DNA of 64,000 nt from Zavarzinia compransoris (GCF_003173055.1 NZ_QGLF01000005.1:310001-374000); one strand, 5' to 3'; positions 46,256 through 54,661 are shown, counted from the stretch's first letter. Notes: a model not told the origin generated them from the sequence alone. A program made the numbers and translations.

Positions 46256-47299
46256 ATGTCCATTCGCCGGGTCATCGAGAAGATCCTGGTCTCCATTCTC
46301 GTGCGCCTGCCCCGCTCGTGGCTGGTGAAGATGGCGGGCGGCCGGCCGGTCATGATCGAGGGCAAGACCCTGGATCCCCAGCTCCAGTTCCTGCTGGCGC
46401 TGGCCGCGAAGCGCCCGGCGATCGAGACGCTGCCGGTCAGCGGCGCCCGCCAGCTTTACCGCGACATGGCCTATACTTTCGGCGGCGGCGCCCGGGGCAT
46501 GGCCCGCGTCGAGGAACGGCGCGCCCCCGGCCCCTATGGCGATATCCCGCTCCGCCTCTACGTCCCGAACGACCTGCCGCCGGGGCCGGCGCCGACCCTG
46601 GTCTATTTCCATGGCGGCGGCTTCGTCATCGGCGATCTCGAATCCTATGACCGCGTCTGCCGCTATCTGGCCGATGCCGCCCGCTGCCAGGTGCTGTCGG
46701 TCGACTATCGCCTGGCGCCGGAGCACCGGTTCCCGGTGGCGATCGAGGATTGCCTGGCGGTCTGGCGCCATGTCACGGCCGATCCCGGCGACTATGGCGC
46801 CGATCCGGCCCGGATCGGGGTCGGCGGCGACAGCGCCGGCGGCCATCTGTCCGCCGTGGTCAGCCAGCAGGCGAAGGCGGCGGGCCTGCCCCTGCCCAGG
46901 CACCAGTTGCTGATCTATCCGGTGACAGACGTCTCGCGCGAATGGGCCTCGCACGAGACCTATGCCGAAGGGTTCCTGCTGACCAAGGCGGCCATGCACT
47001 GGTTCATGGGCCATTTCCTGCCCGACGACGCGGATCGCACCGATGCCCGGGTCTCGCCCCTGAAGGCGGACAGCATGGACGGCCTGCCGGCCGCGACCGT
47101 GATCATCGCCGGCTTCGACCCCCTGCAGGACGAAGGCCGCGCCTATGCCGCGGCGCTGGCCGGCGCCGGCGTTGCGGTCAAAGTGCTCGAATTCGACACT
47201 CTGACCCATGGTTTCGTCTCGCTGCCCGGCGTCGTCGGCAGCGCCGACCGGGCTTTGCAGGAAATTTCATCGGCAATTCGGGCGAATTTGGTCAACTGA
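46256..47299 (+). CDS. Alpha/beta hydrolase of the hormone-sensitive-lipase family (copy 1)
   Basis: A 347-residue esterase/lipase. Oxyanion motif HGGGF at 119-123, nucleophile S193 in GGDSAGGHLS, acid in IAGFDPLQDEG and histidine in DTLTHGFVSLPG. The first ~90 residues form a cap with a hydrophobic N-terminal helix (EKILVSILVRLPRSWLV), which may seat it at the membrane. Family members cleave short to medium acyl esters. It is 41 bases after tetR and 74 bases before a close paralogue, suggesting a duplication. Confidence 0.9.
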   Translation: MSIRRVIEKILVSILVRLPRSWLVKMAGGRPVMIEGKTLDPQLQFLLALAAKRPAIETLPVSGARQLYRDMAYTFGGGARGMARVEERRAPGPYGDIPLRLYVPNDLPPGPAPTLVYFHGGGFVIGDLESYDRVCRYLADAARCQVLSVDYRLAPEHRFPVAIEDCLAVWRHVTADPGDYGADPARIGVGGDSAGGHLSAVVSQQAKAAGLPLPRHQLLIYPVTDVSREWASHETYAEGFLLTKAAMHWFMGHFLPDDADRTDARVSPLKADSMDGLPAATVIIAGFDPLQDEGRAYAAALAGAGVAVKVLEFDTLTHGFVSLPGVVGSADRALQEISSAIRANLVN

Positions 47300-47373
47300 C
47301 AAGATTGTCCCCGGGCGGTAATATTGCTACCTCTCCCTTGGCGGAGATGCCGAAGCATCCCGGGGAGAGGGTC

Positions 47374-48429
47374 ATGAGCGGCTGGTTGCGCCTGTTACGC
47401 AAGATCGAGGCTGTCGTCGTCCGCTGGCTGGTCCGGCTGCCGGAGAAAGCCCTGGTCTTTCTTGCCGGGCGCCGCCCGATCCGGATCGGGGGGCGGACGC
47501 TGGACACCAGGGTCCAGTTCATCCTGCGCCTGATCTCGCGCGAGCCGGCGATGGAATCCCTGCCGGCGCCGCGGGCCCGGCAGCAATACAACCGGCTTTG
47601 CGCCGTCGTCGGCGGCAAGCCCCGGCCGATGGCGCGGATCGACCGGCTGGTCATCCCGGGGCCGGCGCGGCCCCTGTCCGCCCGGCTTTATGTCCCCGAA
47701 GGGGTGGGGCCGGGGGCGCCGCTGCTGGTGTTCTTCCATGGCGGGGGCTTCGTCGTCGGTGACCTCGACGATTACGAGGTGCCTTGCCGCCTGCTGGCGG
47801 ACGAGGCCCGCTGCCTCGTCCTGTCGGCCGAATACCGGCTGGCGCCCGAGCATGTCTTCCCGGCGCAGAGCGAGGATGCGGAAGCGGTCTGGCGCTGGGT
47901 CGGGGAGAATGCGGCGGTGCTCGGCGCCGATCCCGCGCGCATCGCCGTCGGCGGCGACAGCGCGGGCGGCCATATCGCCGCGGTGATCTCGCTGCTGGGC
48001 GAGCGCCTGGGCGTGCCGGCGCCGCGCCACCAATTGCTGATCTATCCGAGTGTGGACATGACCCGGCCCTGGCGCTCGCTTGAGACCTATGGCCGGGGCT
48101 TCCTGCTGACCCGGCCGATGATCGACCATTTCATGGCCAGCGTCCTGCCGCCGGGGAGCGATACCTCGAACCCGCGGATCACGCCGCTCGGCGCCGACAG
48201 CCACGCCGGCCTGCCGGGGGCGACTTTGGTGCTGGCCGGCTTCGATCCCTTGCAGGACCAGGGCCAGGCCTATGGCGAGGCACTGGCGGCGGCCCAGGTG
48301 CCGGTCAATGTCCTGATGTATGAAAGCCTGATCCACGGCTTCATCGCGTTCCCCGGCACGGTGCCCGCCGCCGACCGGGCGATGCGCGAGATGGCGGCCT
48401 CGCTGCGGCGCGGGCTGGCGGCCGCTTAA
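47374..48429 (+). CDS. Alpha/beta hydrolase of the hormone-sensitive-lipase family (copy 2)
   Basis: A 351-residue paralogue of the preceding gene with the same parts: LLVFFHGGGFVVGDLDDYEV, GGDSAGGHIAAV, LAGFDPLQDQGQAYGEAL and ESLIHGFIAFPG. The N-terminal helix IEAVVVRWLVRLPEKALVF and REPAMESLPAPRARQQYN parallel copy 1. ATG at 47374 follows GGGGAGAGGG; an earlier in-frame ATG at 47348 lacks support. The stop overlaps that of the convergent thioesterase gene. Substrate unknown. Confidence 0.9.
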   Translation: MSGWLRLLRKIEAVVVRWLVRLPEKALVFLAGRRPIRIGGRTLDTRVQFILRLISREPAMESLPAPRARQQYNRLCAVVGGKPRPMARIDRLVIPGPARPLSARLYVPEGVGPGAPLLVFFHGGGFVVGDLDDYEVPCRLLADEARCLVLSAEYRLAPEHVFPAQSEDAEAVWRWVGENAAVLGADPARIAVGGDSAGGHIAAVISLLGERLGVPAPRHQLLIYPSVDMTRPWRSLETYGRGFLLTRPMIDHFMASVLPPGSDTSNPRITPLGADSHAGLPGATLVLAGFDPLQDQGQAYGEALAAAQVPVNVLMYESLIHGFIAFPGTVPAADRAMREMAASLRRGLAAA

Positions 48430-48833
48430 AAGAGTGTGCTGTTGACCGTGCCCTTGGCGATCAGCCGGTCGTCGGGGGCGCGGACCTCGACCTCGCTGAC
48501 GAGGGAGGTGCGGCCGGCGCGCAGGATCACGCCCCGGCCGACCAGGTCGATGCCGAGGGCGGGGCGCAGGTAGTTGACGTCCAGGGTGGCGGTGGCGCCG
48601 CCCGTGTGCCGTTCCGGATCGGCGACGAGGCAGGACAGGCCGGCGCCGACGATGTCGATCAGGCTGGCGATGGCGCCGCCGTGAACCGTGTTCCCCACCG
48701 TGACATTGTCCGGCGAGAAGGGCAGGGCAAGCTCCAGGCGGCCGTCGCCCACGGCCAGCAGGCGGATGCCGAGGCGGCGGGCCAGCGGCGCCGCCACGAT
48801 GATGGTTTCGATCAGCCCGGCCATATTCGCCAT
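48426..48833 (-). CDS. PaaI-family thioesterase
   Basis: A ~135-residue hotdog acyl-CoA thioesterase: NTVHGGAIASLIDIVGAGLS holds the HGG turn and helix aspartate, then TLDVNYLRPALGIDLVGRG. Two ATGs lie at 48839 and 48833; GGAGGGG ends two bases before the first and eight before the second, so the second (MANMAGL) is preferred. It overlaps the convergent esterase stop. Third hotdog protein in the window. Confidence 0.88.
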   Translation of the reverse strand: MANMAGLIETIIVAAPLARRLGIRLLAVGDGRLELALPFSPDNVTVGNTVHGGAIASLIDIVGAGLSCLVADPERHTGGATATLDVNYLRPALGIDLVGRGVILRAGRTSLVSEVEVRAPDDRLIAKGTVNSTLF

Positions 48834-48926
48834 CTTCATCCCCTCCGGGTTGCGATGGCGCCAGGGTGCGGCAGGGTGCTGCGGCCGGCAATGACCGGAA
48901 AGGTCATCGCCGGCCTGTATTCAGTC

Positions 48927-50213
48927 TCAGCGGCTGCCGAACTTGTAGCCGACGGCGACGCCGACCGCGATTTCCGACAGGTCGATATTGGCATTGCCGC
49001 CGGCGAAGCCGGGCGGGATCGAATTCTCGCCGTCGACCCGCACCTTGGGGGCGTAAAGGCCATAGGCGCTGAGTTCCAGGCCGCCGTCGCTGTTCCAGGT
49101 GGCGCCCAGGGTGAAGTGATGCTGCACCACGCCGGGGGCCAGGGTGTTGAGGAAGGTCTGGTCGGCCGGGATCGGATCGGTGACATAGGCCCAGCCGCCG
49201 CGGACCTGCCAGTTCCCGTTCACCCGGTAATTGGCGCCCAGGCGGAAGACGGTGACATCGTCCCAGCCGAAGCCCGGGCCGTTGTCGGCACCGAGCGGCA
49301 CGCCCTGGAACAGGCTGTTCACCGGATTGCCGACGGCGCCGACACCCGAATATTCGATGCGCTGGACCTCGCCCGTCAGGTCCAGGCCGTAGGGCGCCTT
49401 CAGGGTCACGCCCAGGCCATAGTGTGCCGGAATGTCGAAATCGCCCTGGTCGGCGAACAGGCCGCGGTATTTCTCGAATTCCTGCGACCAGGTCTTGGTC
49501 TGATAGTTCAGGCCGATGCTGAGCCAGGGGGTGATGTCGCCGAGATAGCCGATGCGGAAACCATAGCCGAAGGCATCGTCGACGCCCTGGTTCGAGACAT
49601 GGGCCGGATCCTGGGAGAAGCCGGCGAACAGGCCGATGCCCTTGGCCTCGAAACGCTGGTAGCTGACGTTCAGCGAGGCGCCGACGGCATGGCCGGGCAG
49701 GAATTCATAGGCGATGGTGGGCGAGACGATCAATTGTTCGAGATTGACCCCGGCGGCACCCTGGGCGCCGAAACGGCCGAAGGGATTGGTGCCGTAATCG
49801 GTGTTCATGCCGCCGTTGCCATAGACCGCGACGCCGAGCGACAGGGTATCGCTGACCTGGCGGATATAGCCCAGTTCCGGAATGGCGAAGAATTCGGTGT
49901 CGCTGCCGTCGTAATGCTGGTCCGGGCCGGCGCCGTTGCCGGCGATGGTGGCGCCCCGGTCGGGGCTGAACACTTCGACGCCGATATCGAAACGGTCGCC
50001 GAGGAAGGCCGCGCCCGCCGGGTTGGCAGCGATCGCGATCGAATCCTTGGGATAGGCGATGGCGGCGCCGGCGATACCCTTCGCCTGCACGCCATAGCCA
50101 TGGGAGAAATAGCCGACCGTGGCCGAAGCCGGGAAGGCCGCCCCCAGGGCGGCGCCGGCGGCGAGGGCAAGCGTGAGGGTGGCGCGGGAAGACGCGCTGA
50201 CGGGGCGGAGCAT
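48927..50213 (-). CDS. FadL/OmpP1/TodX-type outer-membrane transporter
   Basis: A 428-residue barrel porin that lets long-chain fatty acids or other hydrophobics through the outer membrane. Signal peptide (TLTLALAAGAALGAAFPASA|TVGYF); hatch region GYGVQAKGIAGAAIAYPKDS with NPAGAAFLG, the conserved FadL N-terminal motif; repeating strand pairs such as YGFRIGYLGDITPWLSIGLNYQ, LGVTLKAPYGLDLTGEVQRI, FRLGANYRVNGNWQVRGGW; ends AVGVAVGYKFGSR. ATG at 50211-50213 has GAGG upstream. Fits the acyl-degrading enzymes nearby. Confidence 0.9.
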   Translation of the reverse strand: MLRPVSASSRATLTLALAAGAALGAAFPASATVGYFSHGYGVQAKGIAGAAIAYPKDSIAIAANPAGAAFLGDRFDIGVEVFSPDRGATIAGNGAGPDQHYDGSDTEFFAIPELGYIRQVSDTLSLGVAVYGNGGMNTDYGTNPFGRFGAQGAAGVNLEQLIVSPTIAYEFLPGHAVGASLNVSYQRFEAKGIGLFAGFSQDPAHVSNQGVDDAFGYGFRIGYLGDITPWLSIGLNYQTKTWSQEFEKYRGLFADQGDFDIPAHYGLGVTLKAPYGLDLTGEVQRIEYSGVGAVGNPVNSLFQGVPLGADNGPGFGWDDVTVFRLGANYRVNGNWQVRGGWAYVTDPIPADQTFLNTLAPGVVQHHFTLGATWNSDGGLELSAYGLYAPKVRVDGENSIPPGFAGGNANIDLSEIAVGVAVGYKFGSR

Positions 50214-50280
50214 CGAAAGAACCTCGGACTGGGTGCGGCCGTCGGGCGGAGGGGAATTCCCGCCGGCTTCCCGCCCATCA

Positions 50281-50345
50281 ACGATTATCCGAAATATGTT
50301 CGTCAATAAAATATAAATAACAATTTATCATAGGTAAATTACCGT
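50281..50345. promoter_or_regulatory. AT-rich promoter region of the FadL-type gene
   Basis: About 65 bases much richer in A/T than the surroundings (ATAAAATATAAATAACAATT), upstream of the minus-strand fadL-type gene. It contains the inverted repeat AATTTA (50322-50327) - seven bases - TAAATT (50335-50340). Likely promoter with operator; hexamers are not certain. Confidence 0.5.
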
Positions 50346-50384
50346 GTGCTGGCGGCCACAGGCTGGCGGATGGCTGCCGCTTCC

Positions 50385-51176
50385 CTATTTAGGCAGCAGG
50401 GTCGCGGTATAGCCGGCGGCGCGATAGGCGGCGAGCCCGATCCATTCGCGCAGCGCCCGGGTCGATTGCCCGAGGGTGGCGGCGGTGTCGAGCGGGGTCC
50501 AGGGCATCGCGTCCGGCCCCGGGGTGACGGGCGCGACCGGCCAGGGGATCACCTGCCAGCCCTCGTGCCGGAAGACGGCGACGGCGCGCGGCATGTGCAG
50601 GGCGCCGGTGACCAGGACCCAGGGGCGGCCGGCGCTGTCGCCGGCCAGCATGCGGGCCTCGACGGCGTTTTCGCGGGTATTGCGCGAGCGGCCGTCGAAG
50701 GCGACCCGGGTCAGGTCGAAGCCGGCGGCGAGGAGGAAGTCGCGGGCGAAAGCGGCCTCGGTCCGCGCGACCGTGCCGAGGCCGCCGAAGCCGCCGGCAT
50801 AGATCACGGGGGCCTCGGGATAGCGCCGGCCGAGGTCGATGAGGGCGGTCAGCCGCTCGGCCTCGGCGCCGAGGATGGGCCGGCCCCAGCCGAGCGAGCG
50901 TTCGGTGTCGATGCCGCCGCCAAGGACGAGGATCCCGGCAATCGCTGCCGGCAGGGCCGGGGCCGGGACAAAGCGCCGTTCCAGCACGGCGGCGGCATAG
51001 GGGCCGAGCGGCGTCGCCGCCGCCAGCAACAGCACGGCCAAGGCTGCCGCGGCCAGCCGCCGGGCCAGCCGCGGGCACCGGCACAGGATACCGGCCACGG
51101 CGCCGAGGCCGAGCAGGACCGCCAGATTGAGCGGGGCCGCGACCAGCCAGAACAGTTTCGCGGCGACGAAGAACAT
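50385..51176 (-). CDS. YdcF/DUF218 family protein
   Basis: A 263-residue protein with two N-terminal membrane helices (FFVAAKLFWLVAAPLNLAVLLGLG; AAALAVLLLAAATPLG) and a DUF218 domain: GILVLGGGIDTERS, YAGGFGGLG, FDGRSRNTRENAVEARML, WVLVTGALHMPRAVAVFRHEGW. Related proteins (YdcF, SanA, ElyC) act in envelope metabolism; this one lacks a recognised substrate. ATG at 51174-51176 lies one base after the Alph_Pro_TM gene stop, so it is in that operon. Confidence 0.88.
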   Translation of the reverse strand: MFFVAAKLFWLVAAPLNLAVLLGLGAVAGILCRCPRLARRLAAAALAVLLLAAATPLGPYAAAVLERRFVPAPALPAAIAGILVLGGGIDTERSLGWGRPILGAEAERLTALIDLGRRYPEAPVIYAGGFGGLGTVARTEAAFARDFLLAAGFDLTRVAFDGRSRNTRENAVEARMLAGDSAGRPWVLVTGALHMPRAVAVFRHEGWQVIPWPVAPVTPGPDAMPWTPLDTAATLGQSTRALREWIGLAAYRAAGYTATLLPK

Positions 51177-51177
51177 C

Positions 51178-51939
51178 TCAGGTGCGGCGGAAGACGATGG
51201 CGGCACCCCAGCCGAAGGCGACGGCGACGGCGACGGCGGCAAGGCCGTAGAGCGCGGGATAGTTGAGCGCGGCCTTGTAGATCCAGCGCTCCACCCCGGT
51301 CTTGTCGACGAAGAGGGCGGAGGAATTGGCGCCGACCAGATCGCCGTCCTTGAACAGATAGATCTCGGCCTTGTAGCTGCCCACGGGCACGTTGGAGGGG
51401 AAGTGGAACTCCGCCCGGAACAGGCTGGGGCCGACGAAGGTGACCGGCTGGACCTGGGGCGAATAAAGCGTGGCGCGCTGCTTCAGGCGCAGGATCGCCT
51501 CGCGGAAGGGCAGGACGTCGGCGGTGATCTCCTCCCCCTCCGGGCGGTCGCGCTCGCGGAGCTTCAGCGCCTCGAGGCCGATCTGGTGACGGGCGAGATG
51601 GGAGGCGGCACCGATCTGGGCCAGGGGCCGTGTCGAGGCGACGGCATAGAAGGCGGGAATGCCGGCGAAGGGATGGGCGTCCGTGTTCACCCAGATGCCG
51701 AAGGCCCGTTCCTTGCGCCGCACCCGGATCCCCTGGTCGGGCCCGCGCAGCACGACCACCACATCGCGCTTGCCCGGCCCGTCGGCGACCACGGCGCCGA
51801 AGACCAGGATGGAGGAGCCGGTGAAGCTGGAGGTGATGGCGATCAGGCGCTGCGACAGGTCGGTCATCAGCGTGTCGGCCCGCGCCGGCAGGCCGAGCAG
51901 CAGGCCGGCGAACAGCAGGAGGGCGAGGCGCGCCCTCAC
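51178..51939 (-). CDS. Alph_Pro_TM (TIGR02186-type) membrane-anchored periplasmic protein
   Basis: A 253-residue protein specific to alphaproteobacteria. Signal sequence (RLALLLFAGLLLGLPARA|DTLM), a periplasmic beta-sandwich-like body (LIAITSSFTGSSILVFGAV; RDVVVVLRGPDQGIRVRRKE; FPSNVPVGSYKAEIYLFKDG) and a C-terminal membrane helix (YGLAAVAVAVAFGWGAAIVF) followed by RRT. Start is GTG at 51937-51939, overlapping the exporter stop as GTGA. Its constant linkage to TSUP exporters suggests it helps export or sense a sulfur compound. Confidence 0.85.
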   Translation of the reverse strand: MRARLALLLFAGLLLGLPARADTLMTDLSQRLIAITSSFTGSSILVFGAVVADGPGKRDVVVVLRGPDQGIRVRRKERAFGIWVNTDAHPFAGIPAFYAVASTRPLAQIGAASHLARHQIGLEALKLRERDRPEGEEITADVLPFREAILRLKQRATLYSPQVQPVTFVGPSLFRAEFHFPSNVPVGSYKAEIYLFKDGDLVGANSSALFVDKTGVERWIYKAALNYPALYGLAAVAVAVAFGWGAAIVFRRT

Positions 51940-52859
51940 AGCCGGGCCCCGATCAGGGTGAGGGAATAGAGTTCGGCCGGGGTGACGAGAAGATCGACCG
52001 CCAGCCGGATCCCGACCGCGAGCACGAGCAGGCTGAGCAGCACGCGCAATTGCTCGCCCTTCAGGCGCAGCGAGACCCTGGTGCCGAACTGCGCCCCGAT
52101 CACGGAACCGAACAGCAGCAGCATGGCGAGCAGGATATCGACCGACTGGTTGGCCCAGGCCTGCAGGAAGGTAACGAAGGCGGTAACGAAAATGACCTGG
52201 AACAGCGAGGTTCCGATCACCACCTGGGTAGGCATGCCGAGCAGGTAGATCATGGCCGGGACCAGGATGAAGCCGCCGCCGACGCCCATGATGGCGGAGA
52301 GCACGCCGATGCAGAAACCGACCGCGAGCGGCATCAGGGCACTGATATAGAGCCGCGATTTCCGGAAGCGCATCTTGAACGGCAGGCCGTGCACCCAATT
52401 GTGCTGGTGCAGCTTGCGGCGCCGGACCGTGCCGCGCCGCTGCTTCCAGAGCGCGCCCGCGCTCTCGATGAACATCAGGGAACCGATGGAGCCGAGGAAC
52501 AGCACATAGGCGATGGCGATGACGACATCGACCGTGCCCGCCTTGCGCAGGGCGGCAAAGGCCCAGGACCCGAGGCCGGACCCGACCAGGCCGCCGGCGG
52601 TCAGCACGAGGCCCATGGGGACATCGACATTGCTGCGCCGCCAATGGGCGATGACGCCGGAAACCGAGGTCGCCACCACCTGCTGCGCCCCGGTGCCGAC
52701 CGCGACCGGGGCCGGCACGCCGATGAAGATCAGCAGGGGCGTGATCAGGAAGCCGCCGCCGACCCCGAACAGGCCGGACAGGAAACCGACTGCGCCGCCA
52801 AGCCCAAGCAGGAGGAAGACATCGACCGAAAGCTCGGCTATGGGCAGGTAGATCTGCAT
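51936..52859 (-). CDS. TSUP (TauE/SafE) family sulfite/sulfonate exporter
   Basis: A 307-residue eight-helix inner-membrane exporter of the TSUP family. Duplicated signature GFLSGLFGVGGGFLITPLLIFIG and GVLSAIMGVGGGFILVPAMIYLLG, with GTGAQQVVATSVSGVIAHWR and GTSLFQVIFVTAFVTFLQA in equivalent positions. The cytoplasmic loop RRRKLHQHNWVHGLPFKMRF between halves is basic. Substrate cannot be told from sequence; sulfite, sulfonate or another organosulfur anion is usual. First gene of a three-gene operon with Alph_Pro_TM and YdcF-like genes. Confidence 0.9.
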   Translation of the reverse strand: MQIYLPIAELSVDVFLLLGLGGAVGFLSGLFGVGGGFLITPLLIFIGVPAPVAVGTGAQQVVATSVSGVIAHWRRSNVDVPMGLVLTAGGLVGSGLGSWAFAALRKAGTVDVVIAIAYVLFLGSIGSLMFIESAGALWKQRRGTVRRRKLHQHNWVHGLPFKMRFRKSRLYISALMPLAVGFCIGVLSAIMGVGGGFILVPAMIYLLGMPTQVVIGTSLFQVIFVTAFVTFLQAWANQSVDILLAMLLLFGSVIGAQFGTRVSLRLKGEQLRVLLSLLVLAVGIRLAVDLLVTPAELYSLTLIGARL

Positions 52860-52943
52860 CTGAGACTCGGGGCCGAAGGCGATGCCGGTCGCCCGAGTAT
52901 GGGCGAGGGTGGCCAGGGTGGCCAGAGGCTTCCGAGCGGCGCG

Positions 52944-53288
52944 TCAGTCCGTAACCCCGGCCGCCCGAAGATGGCGGCCGAGCCGCCCGCCGGCCCAGAG
53001 GAAGAACATCCGGTAGTCCGAGACCAGCGACCACAGCGGATAGGTGAACGTGGCCGGGCGGTTCTTCTCGATGCCGAAATGCGCGACCCAGGCGAAGAAA
53101 TAGCCGGCCAGCGGCATGCCCGCCAGCCACCAGCCGTTGCCGGTCGCGATCGCCGCCGCCAGGAAGCCGAAGCTCAGGCCGGTGCCGATATAATGCAGCG
53201 CCCGGGTTGCCGGCTTGGCATGTTCCTGAAGGTAGTAGGGAAAGAATTCGGCGTAGGTTTCGAGCCGCTGCGGCCGGTTGCTGGTCAT
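52944..53288 (-). CDS. DUF962/Mpo1-like membrane protein
   Basis: A 114-residue protein: TYAEFFPYYLQEHAKPATRALHYIGT near the N-terminus, with the EH..P..R..H motif of the Mpo1/DUF962 family, and three membrane helices. WVAHFGIEKNRPATFTYPLWS supplies the second histidine motif. Yeast Mpo1 is an iron-dependent dioxygenase in alpha-oxidation of 2-hydroxy fatty acids; bacterial members are untested. ATG at 53286-53288 has GGGGAG upstream. Divergent from the MarR gene and probably under its operator. Confidence 0.85.
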   Translation of the reverse strand: MTSNRPQRLETYAEFFPYYLQEHAKPATRALHYIGTGLSFGFLAAAIATGNGWWLAGMPLAGYFFAWVAHFGIEKNRPATFTYPLWSLVSDYRMFFLWAGGRLGRHLRAAGVTD

Positions 53289-53359
53289 GGCGCTCCCCTC
53301 GTGTCGTTGGCGCCATTCTCGCCTCGAAGCCCGGCCCGGGACAAGGGCGGGATGGATTG

Positions 53360-53403
53360 TTGTTGACTAGGAAACAATGCGGGTATAGTTTCCTAGTCAA
53401 CTA
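53360..53403. promoter_or_regulatory. Paired MarR-type operators overlapping a promoter
   Basis: GTTGACTAGGAAAC (53362-53375) and its exact reverse complement GTTTCCTAGTCAAC (53388-53401) form a perfect 14-bp inverted repeat with a 12-base spacer. Each arm sits in an 18-base pseudo-palindrome (TTGTT...AACAA and TAGTT...AACTA). A promoter TTGACT - 15 bases - TATAGT lies inside. It is 11 bases upstream of marR, so autorepression is likely. Confidence 0.75.
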
Positions 53404-53414
53404 ATGAGGTGGCC

Positions 53415-53867
53415 ATGGCTTTCGTCTCGGATCTAACCGCGCATACGGGTTATTGGATGCGCATGGTCTCCAATGCGGTATCGCAGGATTTCGCCAGCAG
53501 GCTGGGCGCCGAGGGCGTAACCGTGGCGGAATGGTGTGTCCTGCGCGCCCTCTACGACGAGGCGGCCGTCGCCCCCTCCGCCCTGGCGGAGAAGATGGGC
53601 CTGACCCGGGGGGCGATCAGCAAGCTGGCCGACCGGTTGCAGGCCAAGGGCCTGGCGGAGCGGGGGGATCATCCGGGGGACCGGCGGGGCCAGCGTCTGT
53701 TCCTGTCCGCGGCGGGGCGGGCCAAGGTGCCTGTCCTTGCCGCCATCGCCGATCGGAATGATGCGGATTATTTCGGCGCCCTGGACCCGGCGGAGCGGGA
53801 GAGCCTGGACCGGATGCTGAAGGCCCTGGTGGATCGGCAGCGCCTGACGCGGATCCCCCTCGACTGA
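53415..53867 (+). CDS. MarR-family transcriptional regulator
   Basis: A 150-residue winged-helix repressor. N-terminal dimer helix (LTAHTGYWMRMVSNAVSQDFA), DNA-recognition part APSALAEKMGLTRGAISKLADRL with wing GDHPGDRRGQRLFLS, and a C-terminal dimer helix. ATG at 53415 follows GAGGTGG; a GTG two codons earlier abuts the ribosome site. The DUF1398 gene follows in the same direction after 30 bases and DUF962 diverges, both candidate targets. A near-perfect double operator precedes it. Confidence 0.92.
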   Translation: MAFVSDLTAHTGYWMRMVSNAVSQDFASRLGAEGVTVAEWCVLRALYDEAAVAPSALAEKMGLTRGAISKLADRLQAKGLAERGDHPGDRRGQRLFLSAAGRAKVPVLAAIADRNDADYFGALDPAERESLDRMLKALVDRQRLTRIPLD

Positions 53868-53897
53868 GCGATGACCCATTGCCTGTAGGAGACGACC

Positions 53898-54299
53898 ATG
53901 GACGCGGACCGGATCGCCATTGCCGAAGCCTGCCTGAGGGCGGCCCATGACGGCAGCCTGAGTTTCCCTGAAATCGTCGGCCGGTTGGCCGGAGCCGGTT
54001 TCGAGGGTTATGCGGTGGACTATCGTCGCCATGCCCAGATTTTCTACCGGCCGGACGGCGATAGCGTGGCCCTGGCCATGCCCGGGGGCCGGGGGCCGGT
54101 GGCGGCCGCCTTCGCCGCCGCCGGGATCGAAGCGCTGGTCCGCTGGGCCCAGTCGGGTTCGGCGGACTATCGCTACGAGGCTTTTTCCGAAGGGGCCAGG
54201 GCGGCGGGCTGTGCCGGTTATCTGGTCTCTTTTGCCGGCCGCCGCGTCGTCTACTATGGCCGCGCCGCCGAAACCCATGTGGAGCATTTCCCCCGATAG
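53898..54299 (+). CDS. DUF1398 family protein
   Basis: A 133-residue cytosolic protein of the DUF1398 (YbcV-like) family. Features are FPEIVGRLAGAGFEGYAVDYRRHAQIFYRPDGDSV near the N-terminus, AAFAAAGIEALVRWAQSGSADYRYEAFSEGARAAG in the centre, and the C-terminal GYLVSFAGRRVVYYGR. Function unknown; MarR-linked members suggest a stress role. ATG at 53898 has AGGAG. Probably co-transcribed with marR. Confidence 0.87.
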   Translation: MDADRIAIAEACLRAAHDGSLSFPEIVGRLAGAGFEGYAVDYRRHAQIFYRPDGDSVALAMPGGRGPVAAAFAAAGIEALVRWAQSGSADYRYEAFSEGARAAGCAGYLVSFAGRRVVYYGRAAETHVEHFPR

Positions 54300-54306
54300 G
54301 GGCCTC

Positions 54307-54516
54307 TCAGCGGGAAAAGAGTGCCAGGAACTCCGCCAGGGTCGCCAGGGCCCGGCGCGGATGGAGGCGCAGGGGCACCAGGAGGGCGGCGATCAGGGTG
54401 AACAGGGCCAGCCCCACCGCGCCGTCGATCACCCAGCCGCAATAGGCGAGAAAGATCCCGCCGGCGCTCACCGCGGCCTGCCACGACCGCAACAGCAGGC
54501 GCCGCAAGCCATTCAT
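54307..54516 (-). CDS. Small membrane protein
   Basis: A 69-residue protein with two hydrophobic helices (SWQAAVSAGGIFLAYCGWVI; GAVGLALFTLIAALLVPLRL), basic ends and no recognised family. The ATG at 54514-54516 has GAGGAG about nine bases upstream; a frame continuing to 54666 would add a hydrophilic extension crossing the LiuR-type palindrome and is rejected. Divergent from the MerR-family gene; its stop is seven bases from the DUF1398 stop. Confidence 0.6.
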   Translation of the reverse strand: MNGLRRLLLRSWQAAVSAGGIFLAYCGWVIDGAVGLALFTLIAALLVPLRLHPRRALATLAEFLALFSR

Positions 54517-54643
54517 GGGCCAATTCTCCTCGTCCATCCGGGGGAATATGGGGTCGCCCCCGGTTTCGTGCCAGATATTGGAATTCCTGAAATGATTTCG
54601 CACTGCGGCGCGATATAAAATTGCCATCGCTGACGATTTGCCA

Positions 54644-54661
54644 GTTGACGTTAACGTCAAC
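54644..54661. promoter_or_regulatory. LiuR-type MerR operator
   Basis: GTTGACGTTAACGTCAAC is a perfect 18-bp palindrome, 40 bases before the MerR-family start. It resembles the ACGT-centred box of LiuR, a MerR-type regulator of branched-chain amino acid and fatty acid degradation in proteobacteria. The first TTGACG may double as a -35 element. Confidence 0.75.
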
